From Toxorhynchites rutilus septentrionalis (Eukaryota > Arthropoda > Insecta > Diptera > Culicidae): DNA of 64,000 nucleotides. The translations under genes and the position numbers were made by a program. The notes below the pieces were generated by a model. That model was not told where the DNA came from and ran no database searches. It saw only the letters and a program-made list of their open reading frames with translations. The DNA lies in the NCBI RefSeq assembly GCF_029784135.1, contig NC_073744.1, positions 30,238,981 to 30,302,980 of the forward strand, given 5' to 3'. Of the stretch, positions 32,096 to 42,859 are shown one piece after another (positions within the stretch are counted from its first letter, which is position 1; each line of letters starts with the position of its first letter).

Positions 32096-33865
32096 TTAAG
32101 TCAAATATGCGCCGTTTTGTTCGATGACTTGTTCCCAACGAGATGCCAACTTCATAATACCCCTGTTATAGAAGCTCGCTTCCTTATTGGCAAAAAACTC
32201 GGATAGTCAATTTTCACAGGCCTCTTTTGTGGCTAACTTCTGACTACCTAGCTCGTTCGCCATGGACAAAAACAGGAAGTGGGTTATATCTATGGTATAA
32301 CCGCAAGGGTGACGTAGGACTATCGTTGATTTAGAGATCATTTGAAGTTGAATCTGAATTCATTCTGAATGAATGAATATTTGGGGGACTTCGAAAACGA
32401 GAGCGTTACGTTGGAGGCACAAGGTTTTATGCATTCAATATTGGATACGGAAATATCCTACTGATGGGGAAGAATAATTTTCAGAAGCTATCCTGTTAAT
32501 TGCGATTGATTGAAAAATCACAAAACCAAATGTATTTGGTCACAGTGTTACATGATTAGAAAACATTCAAATAAACTCTTTCACATGAATGTAATTTTAA
32601 ATTCCCAGAGGAACTGGCAGATTATTTTCAGTAACTTTCTTGGCGACACCGTTCATCCGCGCTTTCATGATAAACGAAGAGCTTCACCACAACAGCGACA
32701 ACATGCTCCAATCGCTGTTCAATTTGAACTGAGTGGATTTCCGAGCGGCGCTCGCTTTTATACCGATTGGTGATTTCAATAGCCTGTTTTGAAAGCAATT
32801 TTAAGACTATTGAAAGAAGGTTTTGGATCAGAAAGTAACAAGTATAGAACGCGTAGACATTTTATCTTTCGAATGAGGTGTTTATCATACCATTTCGTTC
32901 AGTTGTTTAGGAGCTATTAACGCTCACAATCTCGGTCTCCGGCGTAACGCTTTCGTTTTCGAAACTTTGATTTTACACCCCGGTATAGAAATGAAAGACG
33001 TAGTCCTACGTCAAAACAGGTGGTAGTCACTTGGTGCAAGGTCCGGACTATACGGCGGATGCAGAAGAACCTCCCATCCGAGCTCCCGGAGCTTCTGGCG
33101 CGTCACCAAAGAAGTGTGTGGCCTGGCGTTGTCCTGATGGAAGACAATGCGGCCTCTGTTTATCAAAGATGGTCTCTTCTTCATGAGTGCTACCTTCAAG
33201 CGGTCCAGTTGTTGGCAGTACAGGTCCGAATTGAGCGTTTGGCCATAGGGAAGCAGCTCATAATAGATTATTCCTTGACAATCCCACCAAACACACAGCA
33301 GAACCTTCCTGGCCGTTAATGAGGGCTTGGCCACCGTCTGAGCCGCTTCAGCGGGCTTCGACCACGACCGTTTGCGCTTCACGTTGTCGTAAGTGACCCA
33401 CTTTTCATCGCCAGTCACCATCCGCTTCAGAAACGGGTCGATTTTGTTGCGATTCAGCAGCGATTCACATGCGTCGATACGGTCAAAGATGTTTTTTTGC
33501 GTCAACGTGTGTGGCACCTATACATCGAGTTTCTTTGTGAATCCAAGCTTCTTCAAATGGTTAATAACGGTTTGATGACTTATCCCAAGCTCTTGGCCGA
33601 TGCTACGGCTGCTACTATGCCGGTCTTTCTCAGCTAATTCAGCGATTTTGTCGCAATTTTCGACGACAGGCCTTCAGGAGCGTGGCGCATCTTCGACGAC
33701 CTCTACACCAGAACGAAAACGTTGAAACCATCGTTGTGCGGTGGAAATGGAAACTGTTTCGGGTCCATAAACTGCACAAATTTTATTGGCAGCTTGAGAT
33801 GCATTTTTGCCTTTGTCATAGTAGTACTGTAAAATATGTCGGATTTTCTCTTTATTTTGCTCCAT
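32096..33865 (-). pseudogene. mariner DD34D transposase, two nonsense codons and a MITE insertion
   Basis: The ATG at 33865 starts MEQNKEKIRHILQYYYDKG, the usual mariner N-terminus, with ASQAA and RWFQRFRSG in the DNA-binding domain. A TGA follows EDAPRS, where GRP is expected, and a TAG follows TKKLDV, where WVP is expected. Catalytic residues are VTGDEKW, HQDNARPH and SPDLAPSDYH, with 34 residues between the last two aspartates. The MITE interrupts after SDYHL; the tail (FLSMANELGS... to AYLT) resumes beyond it and stops at 32098-32096. Excluding the insert and one duplicate, the length is 1026 nt, an exact 342 codons, so there are no net indels. Confidence 0.92.
32277..33012. mobile_element. 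736-bp MITE with hairpin terminus and 8-bp target duplication
   Basis: AAAACAGG flanks both sides (32269-32276 and 33013-33020), and its removal restores the mariner reading frame exactly. The left end reads AAGTGGG into a hairpin (GGTTATATC at 32282-32290, GGTATAACC at 32294-32302), then CGCAAGGGTGACGTAGGACT. The right end is GACGTAGTCCTACGTC. The ends are therefore not simple inverted copies: the left has the same core set about 37 bp inward behind a hairpin. The 8-bp duplication suggests hAT or a similar superfamily. There is no coding capacity. Confidence 0.88.
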
Positions 33866-34054
33866 ATTTGCGACACTATAATTCACGAGCGACTTAACCA
33901 AACAAAACACTGTCAAGGACTATATTATAGCGCGCAAAAATACCTTTCCAACAAGCTATAGTATGACTCGATACAATGAATACAACTAGAACTACGCGCT
34001 TACAACGACACCTCGCGGAAATACCGCAGGACTTTTTTGACAGCCCAATATATT

Positions 34055-34900
34055 GTCTACAACACATATACGCATCACACACTAGAAATTTGTAGCTTGA
34101 AAATTTTATCCTTATGTCATCATTTATATCGAAGATACAGGCGTTCCGAAATCGCTGAAAAATTTCGACCGTTTACTCCTCAATCCTTTGTCAAATGAAG
34201 ATCTATAGATATCAGTGCATGCCTCCTACTTTATCTTTTCTTTTTTTGAAATTCTTTTTAATTGATAGAAAAATAATCTGTGTATATAAAACTGTTCTAT
34301 TCGTTTTCGTGCGCTTCAAAAACTCGAGCTCTGATCGAGCTCATATTATAACACTTCAAAAATTGTTGTTGCTACTGCCAACGCCTCAAGGAGCTTTAAG
34401 ATTTCCAGATGAAATAAGCACACTTCTGAAATAAAGCTGTGAAAGGAAATTAACTTTCTAGTATTGAATATGTATTCTATGTGATAGCAACAAAATTCCT
34501 TGCATGTGTTGAAAAATCGTGAGCCTAAATTGTATCTGATAATGATGTTTAATCCATTTATTTTTATTCGATTGGCTTTGATCAATCCTTGGAATTTTGT
34601 AATTTACATTCGGATGCGGATTGTTCAACTGGATACTGCGCGTTTCCGTGTTGACACGCTATCTGGTTGCCTTTATATTTTCGAAGATAATAGAAAACCA
34701 AAGTATTACAAATATTTCAAAATTAAACTCATATGGAATGTTCGCTTTGTTTTACTACTCATTTTTCTGTCATAAAACATCAATGAGCCACAGCAAACGT
34801 GGCAGAGTTCAGGAAGTAAAATTTGAAACAAAATAAACTTAAATGGAACTAAAATTTGATTTATGCGCAATTCAGTTATTTCCTGAATTATTCTAATAAA
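34055..34900. other. AT-rich stretch, no recognised feature
   Basis: Short frames only. None carries a motif I recognise. Confidence 0.35.
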
Positions 34901-34907
34901 ATAAAGA

Positions 34908-35026
34908 AAAATGTCCCCGTGGACAACAGGGGGAGGGGTATGAAGATGTCCACGCTTGTCCACGGAGGGGGAGGGGGAGTCCAAAATCGTGCTTTTTCTG
35001 TCCACGTGCTATGTGGACAGCCCCCT
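34908..35026 (-). repeat. GTCCACGTGGAC-type MITE fragment, reverse copy
   Basis: It ends TGTCCACGTGCTATGTGGAC then AGCCCCC, the reverse complement of the 24608 start. Repeated GTCCACG and G-rich runs fill the interior. It abuts a Helitron 3' terminus at CTAG. Confidence 0.65.
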
Positions 35027-35117
35027 AGCTGACCCGGCAAACGTTGTTCTGCCATTCAAAGTATGTGTGGTGAATATTTTAGCTGTTAAATAAAAAATAA
35101 CTGATGTATTGTAAGTG
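35026..35117 (-). mobile_element. Helitron 3' terminus (reverse orientation), fragment
   Basis: CTAGCTGACCCGGCAAACGT is the reverse complement of a Helitron 3' end closely similar to 30980-31011. Only about 90 bp remain before the SINE target site. Confidence 0.55.
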
Positions 35118-35131
35118 TGTTTAAAAGCTTT

Positions 35132-35624
35132 TTTTTATCCTATTTATTTATTTATTAGGCTCATTAGCATTTTAGCTGTAACAGAGCCGGGTTTAATCGT
35201 GTACATTTACATATATTTACGTTTCTATAAATTGTAAATTACACAGTAGTTAGTAGTAGCCATTTAGGCGTTATGTTTTCTGTTCCATCACATTATGGTA
35301 AATTACACAGTAGTAGCCATTTGGGCGAAAGGGTATTCTTTCTGTTCTTCCATTGTTCAGCAGACCGGACAGCGGAGACAGTTGATATTGATCATTGTTG
35401 GGTTATTTATAGAACAGCAGCCCGATGTTTCTTGCAGAGCAGAGCAGTTGTATGGATGAATCGATCTTTGTTCCACCGTGGATCGATTTCCATCGCTGAT
35501 GATGGTTGCGTGGACGTAGCTATTCTATAACAACACAAAGATGGTCAATTGAGGGCCCTGAGTTTGAACTCACGATCGATCGCTTGGTAAGCGAACGCGT
35601 AACCAAGTGGCTACGAAGACCCCC
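35132..35624 (-). mobile_element. tRNA-derived SINE with 14-bp target duplication
   Basis: TGTTTAAAAGCTTT flanks it at 35118-35131 and 35625-35638. On the minus strand, the head has an A box TAGCCACTTGG (35613-35603) and a B box around GAGTTCAAACTC (35571-35560), spaced as in tRNA genes. The body is about 400 bp. The tail reads CGGCTCTGTTACAGC then AATAAATAAATAAATAGG. At 493 bp it is long for a SINE; a direct repeat (ATTACACAGTAG...GCCATTT) inside the body explains part of that. Confidence 0.85.
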
Positions 35625-35639
35625 TGTTTAAAAGCTTTA

Positions 35640-36400
35640 ACGATCTATAAAATTAATCGATTGCTATCCTTTTGCTTTTGGCGTATTTTGTCGACTAATC
35701 AAACTAAAAATGTGCATATGAGTTATTCAACCGAATACATCCAGCAACATGTTGGTCGGGATAGTGTGATGATGTAATGGAGCTCATCAAAGACTTTACA
35801 TCATTTTTTTGAGCACACGTGCTGTCATGGAAATGCAAACGTTTTAGACTGGCAACAACAAAGGCTGTGTAGATGTTGCTTATGATAGCGTCTCTCAAGT
35901 GAATGTATCCTTCCTCAATCCGTGTGTCATAGGAATCGCAGTCGTTCGCTCTTTACCTTTGCGTATATGCTGGCCCTGGATTGTTTCGCACAGTTCATGA
36001 CATCATAGAATGACGTTGTCCTGACCGCGTCGTATCATCAAATGACACACATTAGTATCTCTTGTCTGTTTCACCTCCTCCAACCACATGTTCAAAAATA
36101 TTAATTCAAAATGAGGAATGATAAGTAATTATATAATAAGAATAATTTCAATAATTCATTCTGCTCATTCTAAAAGGCTTCCAGCTCGCTTTCGATGTGC
36201 CTAGCTTGAGGTTATTTGCGCATATGTGGGTTGAAAGTTCTATGAAGCGGACGAAGTGGCATCTGTCATTTAGCAACGTAAAGAAATTCGTCCTGTTTGG
36301 AAAAAAGCGACGGATCAATTATTTGGTATTGTTTATACAAAAATACAAATATCGTGATCGAAGACGGCGTCCCAGTTAGCGCTATTAAACGCATTCCTCA
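35640..36400. other. No recognised feature
   Basis: I see no gene and no repeat boundary. Confidence 0.35.
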
Positions 36401-36860
36401 CGTCGATCGTTATTACTGCGCAGTGATGGTCACCCCTACGCATGCTCTCACCAGTAGATCTGTCAACTTTTATGCGTTCCAGTCTGAAGCTCCGCTATCT
36501 AGACGAAGTGCTTCAACGAAAAGGTCCTTGTCGAAAGCATTCGTCTTCCACTTCCGCTCACAGCTTGTTGTCCTCCGTACTATCACGTGGTTTCGTTCAC
36601 CGATTCTATACCGGATCGCTTGGTGATCACTATGCGTGTACGACTCAATAACGCCACTTCCAGCTTCGCTAGAGCTTCCAGTAGACAGACGAAAAGTGGT
36701 GTGTGTGTGTGGCGGCTGTCCACGGAAGTGGACATTTGATCGTTCGAATAAAGTGATTATCATACCACTCCTTTCAGCCGCCAAAGAGGTATTAACGTTC
36801 AAGGCTTCGTACTTCACACGTAACGCTGTCGTTTTAGAAACTCACAATTAACTTACAATG
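36400..36860 (+). repeat. Diverged copy related to the 736-bp MITE family
   Basis: The right part (36755-36850) matches 32885-32970: TTATCATACCA, TTTCAG, AGGTATTAACG, CGTAACGCT and TCGTTTT, then GAAACT. No termini were recognised. Confidence 0.5.
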
Positions 36861-36869
36861 CTTTCTTGA

Positions 36870-37610
36870 TCGATTTCTGGACCCTAATTCGTTTCCGATT
36901 CGAAGCACCAGGCTCAAACCTGAAGAGTGGCTCTTGTTTCAATTGAGGGTCATGGCGGCCTGATTCTCATCCATAGTGATGGCAAGATTCACTTACCTCT
37001 TTTTTTAAACTCTCCAAAGAAAGTGACATTTGAACTTGTACTTGTTCCATTGTAGTCAAATAGCGGCATAGGTATTGCCCATACTACTTAAGGATTTTGT
37101 TAATTCTTCCATTTTCCGAACATACATTATACCATTGCATTCGGGATACCGAAAATGAACCAACGCCAAGCCTCACAATCACAGCAAGCCACTGACAGTT
37201 AATTCAGCCACTTTCGTTCTGCTCTGCGTTCACGGAATGTAAACAAATGGAATTGATATTAATATACTAGTTTATTCAGTATCAACATCGTTCTCGGACA
37301 ATTGACGAAACGGTAAAATTCTTCGAGGAAGATAAGGAAGTACTTGTTACGGACAGCTCAGGCTTATCGCGGATCGAGTGACAGATCCATAAGATAAGCA
37401 ATATTTGAAATTATATTTAGAAAAGACCCCAGCGAAGTTGAGGGCAAACTATATGTAAGACCAAGACAAACACAAATATTTGTCTGCTTTGTATAATTAA
37501 GTTAAAATGCTTGTAACCCACCAACGAAGCTATTGGTTATCATAAATCCCAAAAGGGAAAAAGTCAACAATTTAGTTTGAATTAAAACAAGGCGCAGCAT
37601 GCAGATTGCG
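36870..37610. other. No recognised feature
   Basis: AT-rich, with no open frame or RNA gene visible. Confidence 0.35.
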
Positions 37611-37611
37611 T

Positions 37612-37935
37612 CTTGTAAACAGATGTAAATATATATGCACCACTTGAGATGCAATTATCACCCCCTCCATCATGCGCAGCGCGATAAGCACTAGGCGCAC
37701 CAACGGGGTGCTATAAACTTAATGTATTTGTTTAGGACAGTGCAGCCGTCTCAGACTGCATGTTACGATTATGATGGAGAGGGGGAAAGGAAAATAGAAT
37801 AATCTAAACGAAACCGATATGTTATCGGTTCCAAGAGAAAGAGAGGAGATATTCCTCGTCAATCTTAGTTTAAGGAACCATGTATATATATTGTACAAAT
37901 TTTGAATAAAGATTAGTATGTAACAGAACTCACGC
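37612..37935 (+). other. Possible solo LTR (weak)
   Basis: The segment starts TGTAAACAG and ends near GTATGTAACA, with a TATATATATTG block and AATAAAGATTAG close to the end as expected for an LTR R region. No target duplication or internal retroelement sequence was found, so this is tentative. Confidence 0.2.
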
Positions 37936-37939
37936 GAAA

Positions 37940-38058
37940 GCGTTAAAATTTTTCTTTGAAGATAGAGAAATTTTTCAAGATAGAGAAATTTTTGAAGATA
38001 GAGAAATTAATTCAGCCTTTTTCCAACCAGTCAACATTCAATAAGTTATATTAAGTTA
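37940..38058. repeat. Left part of the dispersed repeat, with short tandem GATAGAGAAATTTTT units
   Basis: About three 18-bp-like units occur at 37958-38010. The stretch 38018-38058 (ATTCAGCCTTTTTCCAA, CAATAAGTTATA) matches 9047-9065 and 9196-9220. The repeat is split at 38058/39043 by a Helitron. Confidence 0.65.
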
Positions 38059-39042
38059 CTAGCTGTCCCGACGAACTTCCTCCCGCCCAAAATAGATTTT
38101 TTGATTTGAATACTCTCAAACATCCACGTTTTCTTACTAAGTGAACGTTAGTGAGTCCAATCACTGACCTCTTCATTGTTTGATTACCCTTTGACCCTTT
38201 ACAATTTCCTTTTACTATAAATTGTCTAGTACCTCTACAAAAATACGTCCTCATAATATAAAATTATTTTTAGACACAATTCTCGTTCAATATTCTTCAA
38301 GCATTTGGAAATAACATGTTTCTCCGTTGCATGGAATAAATGTTTGATACAGAGAATATTATAAAATAAAGACAGCTTAAATCGGACCATTCCATTCTCG
38401 GGTTTTGGGCACACCAACACATTTGGCCTTCCATTTTTGTTTATGAGAATAGAAGATATAGGAATGCGTTATTCCGTCTGAAAATCCTTTTCCACTTTCG
38501 AACAAAAATCGATTTCGTTAGCGCCAACATGAAATGGACTAACAACGCTTAGCTAATTGTAGAACTCCCATATGTTTCAATTGTATTCAATTTTCCGAAT
38601 TTTTCTATTTCTCTCTCCGATCTACGGGAAAAGACGAATACAACAAAATATAGATGACTCAAATTGAACCATTCCTTCCTCGGGTTTTGCGCTTACCAAC
38701 ACATTTGGCCTTCCATTTTTATTTCTAGATATAAGATATGGAAATGCGTTATTTCGCCTGAAAATCCATTTCCACTTACGAAAAAATATCAATTTCGATA
38801 GCGCAAATATCGAATGGGCTAACAACGCTTGTTATGATGTCATTTTCGAACATGTAGGAATTCAATTTTCCGAATTTTCCGACCTTCCTTCAGGATTTTC
38901 TGAAATGTTTCCGATTTTTCTCTCCACTATATCTACGGGAAGAGACGAATACAACAAAATACAGGAGGCTAAAATCGGACCATCCCTTATTCGGGTTTTC
39001 CGCTTACCAACAGATTTTGCCTTACATTTTTATTTATATATA
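38059..39042 (-). mobile_element. Helitron (non-autonomous), 984 bp, with empty-site paralog
   Basis: On the minus strand the 3' end is GGGACAGCTAG followed by T (38062-38059, then 38058). The 5' end is at about 39042, reading TATATATAAATAAAAATG, where the usual leading TC appears altered. The related locus at 9200-9245 reads straight across (AACAAGTTA joined to TTAATTTATTTGGG), showing insertion between A and T with no target duplication. No coding capacity remains. Confidence 0.78.
38400..39030. repeat. Large tandem repeat inside the Helitron, about 2.3 units
   Basis: CGGGTTTT followed by ACCAACA and CATTTGGCCTTCCATTTT-like sequence begins units at about 38400, 38681 and 38992 (spacings 281 and 311). 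Shared blocks include GAATGCGTTATT, TGAAAATCC, GGGCTAACAACGCTT, TCTACGGGAA and GACGAATACAACAAAATA. Confidence 0.85.
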
Positions 39043-39520
39043 TTAAATTATTTGGGCTCGCGTGCCAGTCGCAAAACTGCTTTCAACTAGGATTGCATTT
39101 GCGCTAATCTTGATCATAATGAAGCAGTGCTACTCTTTTCGAGATTGTTGAGATTAGCAGATAGATCTTATTTCGTTTATTTAGTCACCAAGAAAGTAAA
39201 TGCCGTTCTGGAATTTTGTATGTGATTTGGTTTCGCTTGCCAGTAGCAAAACTTTCTCCACTAAGGATGACAGCTGCGCTTATCTTAAACATGTATTGTT
39301 CTGCGAGCACAATAATGAATCATCGAACAATTATCGTCAAATGATTCTACAATAAAAAAAAACATTTCAGGGTGACCAAACAGGTAGAATGATTATTTTA
39401 GAATTTTAGTAGCATTATAAAATAATATCCGCAGTTATAAACAAGCGACTTGAATTAAACTACAGCGTAGTTCTACGTCAACAATGCGGTCGTATCTTGA
39501 ACACAACCTCCTATATTTGT
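39043..39520. repeat. Right part of the dispersed repeat (lacks the LINE)
   Basis: It is collinear with 9222-9554 and then 15695-15775. It passes through the LINE insertion point at about 39420-39445 without the 6.1-kb element, though with some local sequence change. It ends in a reverse hairpin and core (GTAGTTCTACGTC, GGTCGTATC, AACACAACC). Confidence 0.8.
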
Positions 39521-40504
39521 TTGTATCGTACACGGAAATTACTTGAAGTCAGTTGAATGAAGAGGCAGATTTGAATTCATTAGTCGAGTCAGTTAAAATA
39601 ACCACTGACTGGCTCACCAGTCATCCTCGCAAGTCAACGCTAGTCAATTCATTTTCTAGTCAAGTTACTTTTTGTTACCGGCGACTGCCGAAGCAGTTCT
39701 AGTCGAAGCGAAGTTACTAAAAGTAGAGTCGGTCTTCATTTTTCATCTTCGAAGATTTCGGGCCCTGGTGTTGCCACCTGATGATATTCAATCGATGTCT
39801 GAACGTCTCGCACATGATGACCGTAAATGTGTCGTTAGTCTCGAAGTTCGGATAAAACTCCTCCAGCAGCTAGATAATTCCGAGTGTTGCAATCGGAAAT
39901 GGTGGATGATACCGCCAGCGCCCAGCTTTGGGTGATGAAGTTTGCATTCGCTAATCAGATCGATTTTGCAGAATACTTCCCTCGCCGTCCAAGCCTATGT
40001 AATCTTTAGCAACTTCTGTGAATGTGCGAGCTGATCTTGCTCTTTTGTTGGCATTTCCGTTTGAGCACTCATTTACGTTGCCGGAGTAACTTCAGAAACA
40101 ACTGACTTCAGAATAAGCGAAACTCTCTCTCTCAATGAGAAAATCACACACTTCTCAGGATATTGGAAATGAACAGTCACAACATTCCTGACAATTCAAT
40201 GGCAATGAATAAATATGAATGAATTCACATGATTCGAACTTTGGAGAAAGCTCAGATAGAACAGAATGAATATGAATCAACACAGCAGTAAATTTTTTTT
40301 GACGTCGAAATGAATGATAGCAGTATCGCCAAGCAAAATTAACGCGTTATACTGATAAAAATGTATTTTCAATATTTCTTAATAAGCTCGATATTTCTAA
40401 GTCCGGGTTACTCCTGTTGAAAATAATTGACAGATGAACATGAATCTTACCAAACAATCTAATATCTATAATTAATGAAGATATTTTTCCCATTTTCTCC
40501 ATAG
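39521..40504 (+). other. Region upstream of the first recognised FRMD8 exon (intron or 5' flank)
   Basis: It ends in a good acceptor, TTTTTCCCATTTTCTCCATAG at about 40484-40504. At 39540-39665 there are degenerate AGTCA/TCAGTCA repeats. No earlier coding exon of FRMD8 was recognised here. Confidence 0.5.
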
Positions 40505-42564
40505 GCCCTGGCTCGAGTACAAACAGCTACACGATAGGCGGTAGCAGCAGCATAGACTTACAACAGCAACAAATTCTTCAAAAGCAGCAGCAACAACAGC
40601 AGCAACAGCAGCAGCAGCTACAACAATCATCGAGTTTATCAAGTAGTATTAGTCTTATTAACAACAATAATCAAATTAGGGATAGGGATAGCACTAATTA
40701 CGTGAACGCGGCGGCTATATCGACTCTCAACGCCTCGGTTAACAACATCAGCGGCATCAGCTGCAGCAACACTAGCAACAGCAACAACAACAATAATAAT
40801 AATAATCTGAATAACAGTAGTAATCACCACGTGAATCTAGGAGGTGCTACCCCGGCGTCCGCTACGATGACCACCACTTCGGCGGCAATTTCGCCCCCGC
40901 GGCCAATGCAGAAGGTGAGTGACACCACGAGATACCCTAGGGTCTAGCTGGAATCTGATGCTCAGCCTTTCCTTCTCCACCTCCAGGTGATACCAACGGT
41001 AGTGTATCTGATGTCCCGCATCGCTGTACATATGGAGATCGAGGGTACCGCACAATGCCCGGCGCAGGTGATGCTCGCCGCGGCACTCGGCTGTGAAGAA
41101 CTAGGAATTACCAATAAGCTGCTCGCGCAGAGCGTGTTCGGACTCTGGATGACCAGCCCGCTGCTCGAGGTGCAGCTCAAACCCCACCACCGGCCGTACG
41201 CTGTGCGGGTGGCGTGGTCCAAGCTGCTGGACAAACACAGCCACGGGAACGAGCTGGAGAAGCTGTCGAACGAACCGATGACCACGCTGCGGCGGAATGT
41301 GTTCTTCTCGAAGCGGGACGAGGAGAAGATCAAGTGAGTCCGGGGGGCGCATATTCGAGGTTACTCATGGTACTAAACATTCGCGTTCTTTCCATCTCCA
41401 CAGAGACCCTCGGATATTGGAGCTTTTGTACGAGGAAGCGCGCCACAACGTACTGCTGGGGCGGTACGCGATGGAGTCGTCCCATTCGATAATGCTCGGT
41501 GGCATTCAGGCGAGGATAGAGCTGGGCCCGTACAACTCCCACACGCACTCAACTAGTTATTTTAGGTAGTTTTTTTTTTACCGTAAAACCAAATTGAAGA
41601 TAATTTTTTTTTCAACTAAATCATAATCGATTCCGTGTTCGACCAGGGAAAACCAATTCCGCTTTCTGCCGGCGCACGTGGCGAAGAGCTCGAGTTGGTC
41701 GTGGCTTCCAATTAGCCGGCGGACGTCGGCCGAAGTAAGACTGCTAGAACAATTCAAACGGGTGCCCACGACGGCCACGACCAAGAAGCTGATGCGAAAG
41801 TACTTGGAGTTTTGCTGGGCCCTGCCGTTCTATGGGTAATTTGTGGCGCGGTACATTGTTGAGCCTTAAAAAAAATATATTGTCTCATCTATGTTTTAGC
41901 GCTGCGTACTTCCACGGCCAGGTGGAACAACCGGTCCGGGGTTTGATGAGCTTGATGCAGCAGAAGGACCTCCCGGTGCTGATAGCGGTTAATGAACGGG
42001 GTATTTTTGTGATCGACCAGATAGAATGTGTATGTTGGACGCACCGCCCATTGCCCATACCGCCCTCGAAATACACGGGACCTTTTTTTCTTTCCAGACG
42101 CTCCTGCTGGGGCTGAAGTACGAGGAGCTGTCCTGGGACTACGCCAAGCCGAGCAACGTGAACGACCCGGAGTGCTTGCCGTGCATATTTCTGCAGTTCG
42201 GAGCTGTGGAGAACGGAATTGCCGCTACCAAACTTATGCAAATCTTTACCCGCCAGGCTGCCATGATAGACGCCTTAATCACCCACTTTATCGAACAGGC
42301 CAAGCGGCGGAAAGAAAGCGGCGAGAGTGATGCGACGGCCGCTGCAGCCGCCGGGGAAAACCCCTACGAAGGTGCGTACGAATCCCGTTGATAAGTGTGT
42401 GACAATCCGAAAGTACTAATTTTGTTGTTTCAGCTGAACCGAACCCCATCCAGAACAACGGAGTGGGAGTGCTGAGTAACAAGCTGTCCCGGCTGACGCT
42501 GGCCACGTTCGACGACGAGGGGCGCTGCATTGGCCAGATGGGGTCGTTATCAATTAGTTATTAA
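40505..42564 (+). CDS. FRMD8: FERM domain-containing protein 8 (FRMD8/Bili family), seven 3' exons
   Basis: Exons: 40505-40914, 40987-41333, 41404-41565, 41647-41835, 41900-42029, 42098-42371, 42434-42564 (TAA at 42562-42564). All introns are GT-AG and short (61-81 bp), all phases agree, and the total is 546 codons after a two-base partial codon. The first exon is low-complexity: polyglutamine (about 40555-40630) and an asparagine-rich run. The FERM part starts at VIPTVVYLMSRIAVHMEIEG. Family signatures are LWMTSPLLEVQLKPHHRPY, RRNVFFSKRDEEKIKDPR, LLYEEARHNVL, LPFYGAAYFHGQVEQP, LLLGLKYEELSWDYAKPS and FTRQAAMIDALI. FRMD8 in vertebrates binds iRhoms and stabilises the ADAM17 sheddase complex at the cell surface; the Drosophila relative Bili affects Wnt/Wg receptor signalling. 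The 5' exon(s) with the start codon were not found. Confidence 0.93.
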
Positions 42565-42845
42565 CATTTAATTCTCGTCTAAGTGAGCTGGCCGTATCGA
42601 GCGTAGCGTTTAGAGTAGGATTAATTGACGCGCGGGAGAGATTGACGAGGTTTGACGTGTGGGAAGGTGTGTACGTGTGTCCCGACCAAGCCAATGGCTA
42701 TGGAAGAGAGGAGATTTATTGAACGTGACAACTGGAGTGCGATGTGATTGGAAGGTGGTGATTTGCAGTAAGGATTGGGTAATGAGGTGTTGACCAGTCA
42801 TCTTTGGTAATTATTTGCCTGAATTGTACTGTAGCTGACAGGTAT
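42565..42845 (+). other. FRMD8 3' UTR / downstream sequence
   Basis: No canonical AATAAA lies between the stop and the SINE target site. The nearest + strand AATAAA is at 43159-43164, beyond the SINE, so either a variant signal is used or the transcript runs through the SINE. Confidence 0.4.
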
Positions 42846-42859
42846 AACATGAAATGGCT

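Larger units (their letters stand above)
32020..34048 (-). mobile_element. DD34D mariner with complete ends, interrupted by a MITE
   Basis: TIRs of 28 bp with two mismatches occupy 32020-32047 and 34021-34048 (TTAGGCTGTCAAAAAAGTTC type), flanked by TA on both sides. The transposase lies on the minus strand. Removing the 736-bp MITE (32277-33012) and one 8-bp duplicate leaves about 1285 bp, a normal mariner length. Confidence 0.93.

Noticed and set aside
35560..35622. A second functional tRNA gene
   Set aside because: Same reasoning: it is the tRNA-like head of a 493-bp SINE with a 14-bp duplication.
37612..37935. A complete LTR retrotransposon
   Set aside because: Only LTR-like signals were seen; no second LTR, gag or pol sequence and no target duplication, so it is kept only as a weak solo-LTR candidate.
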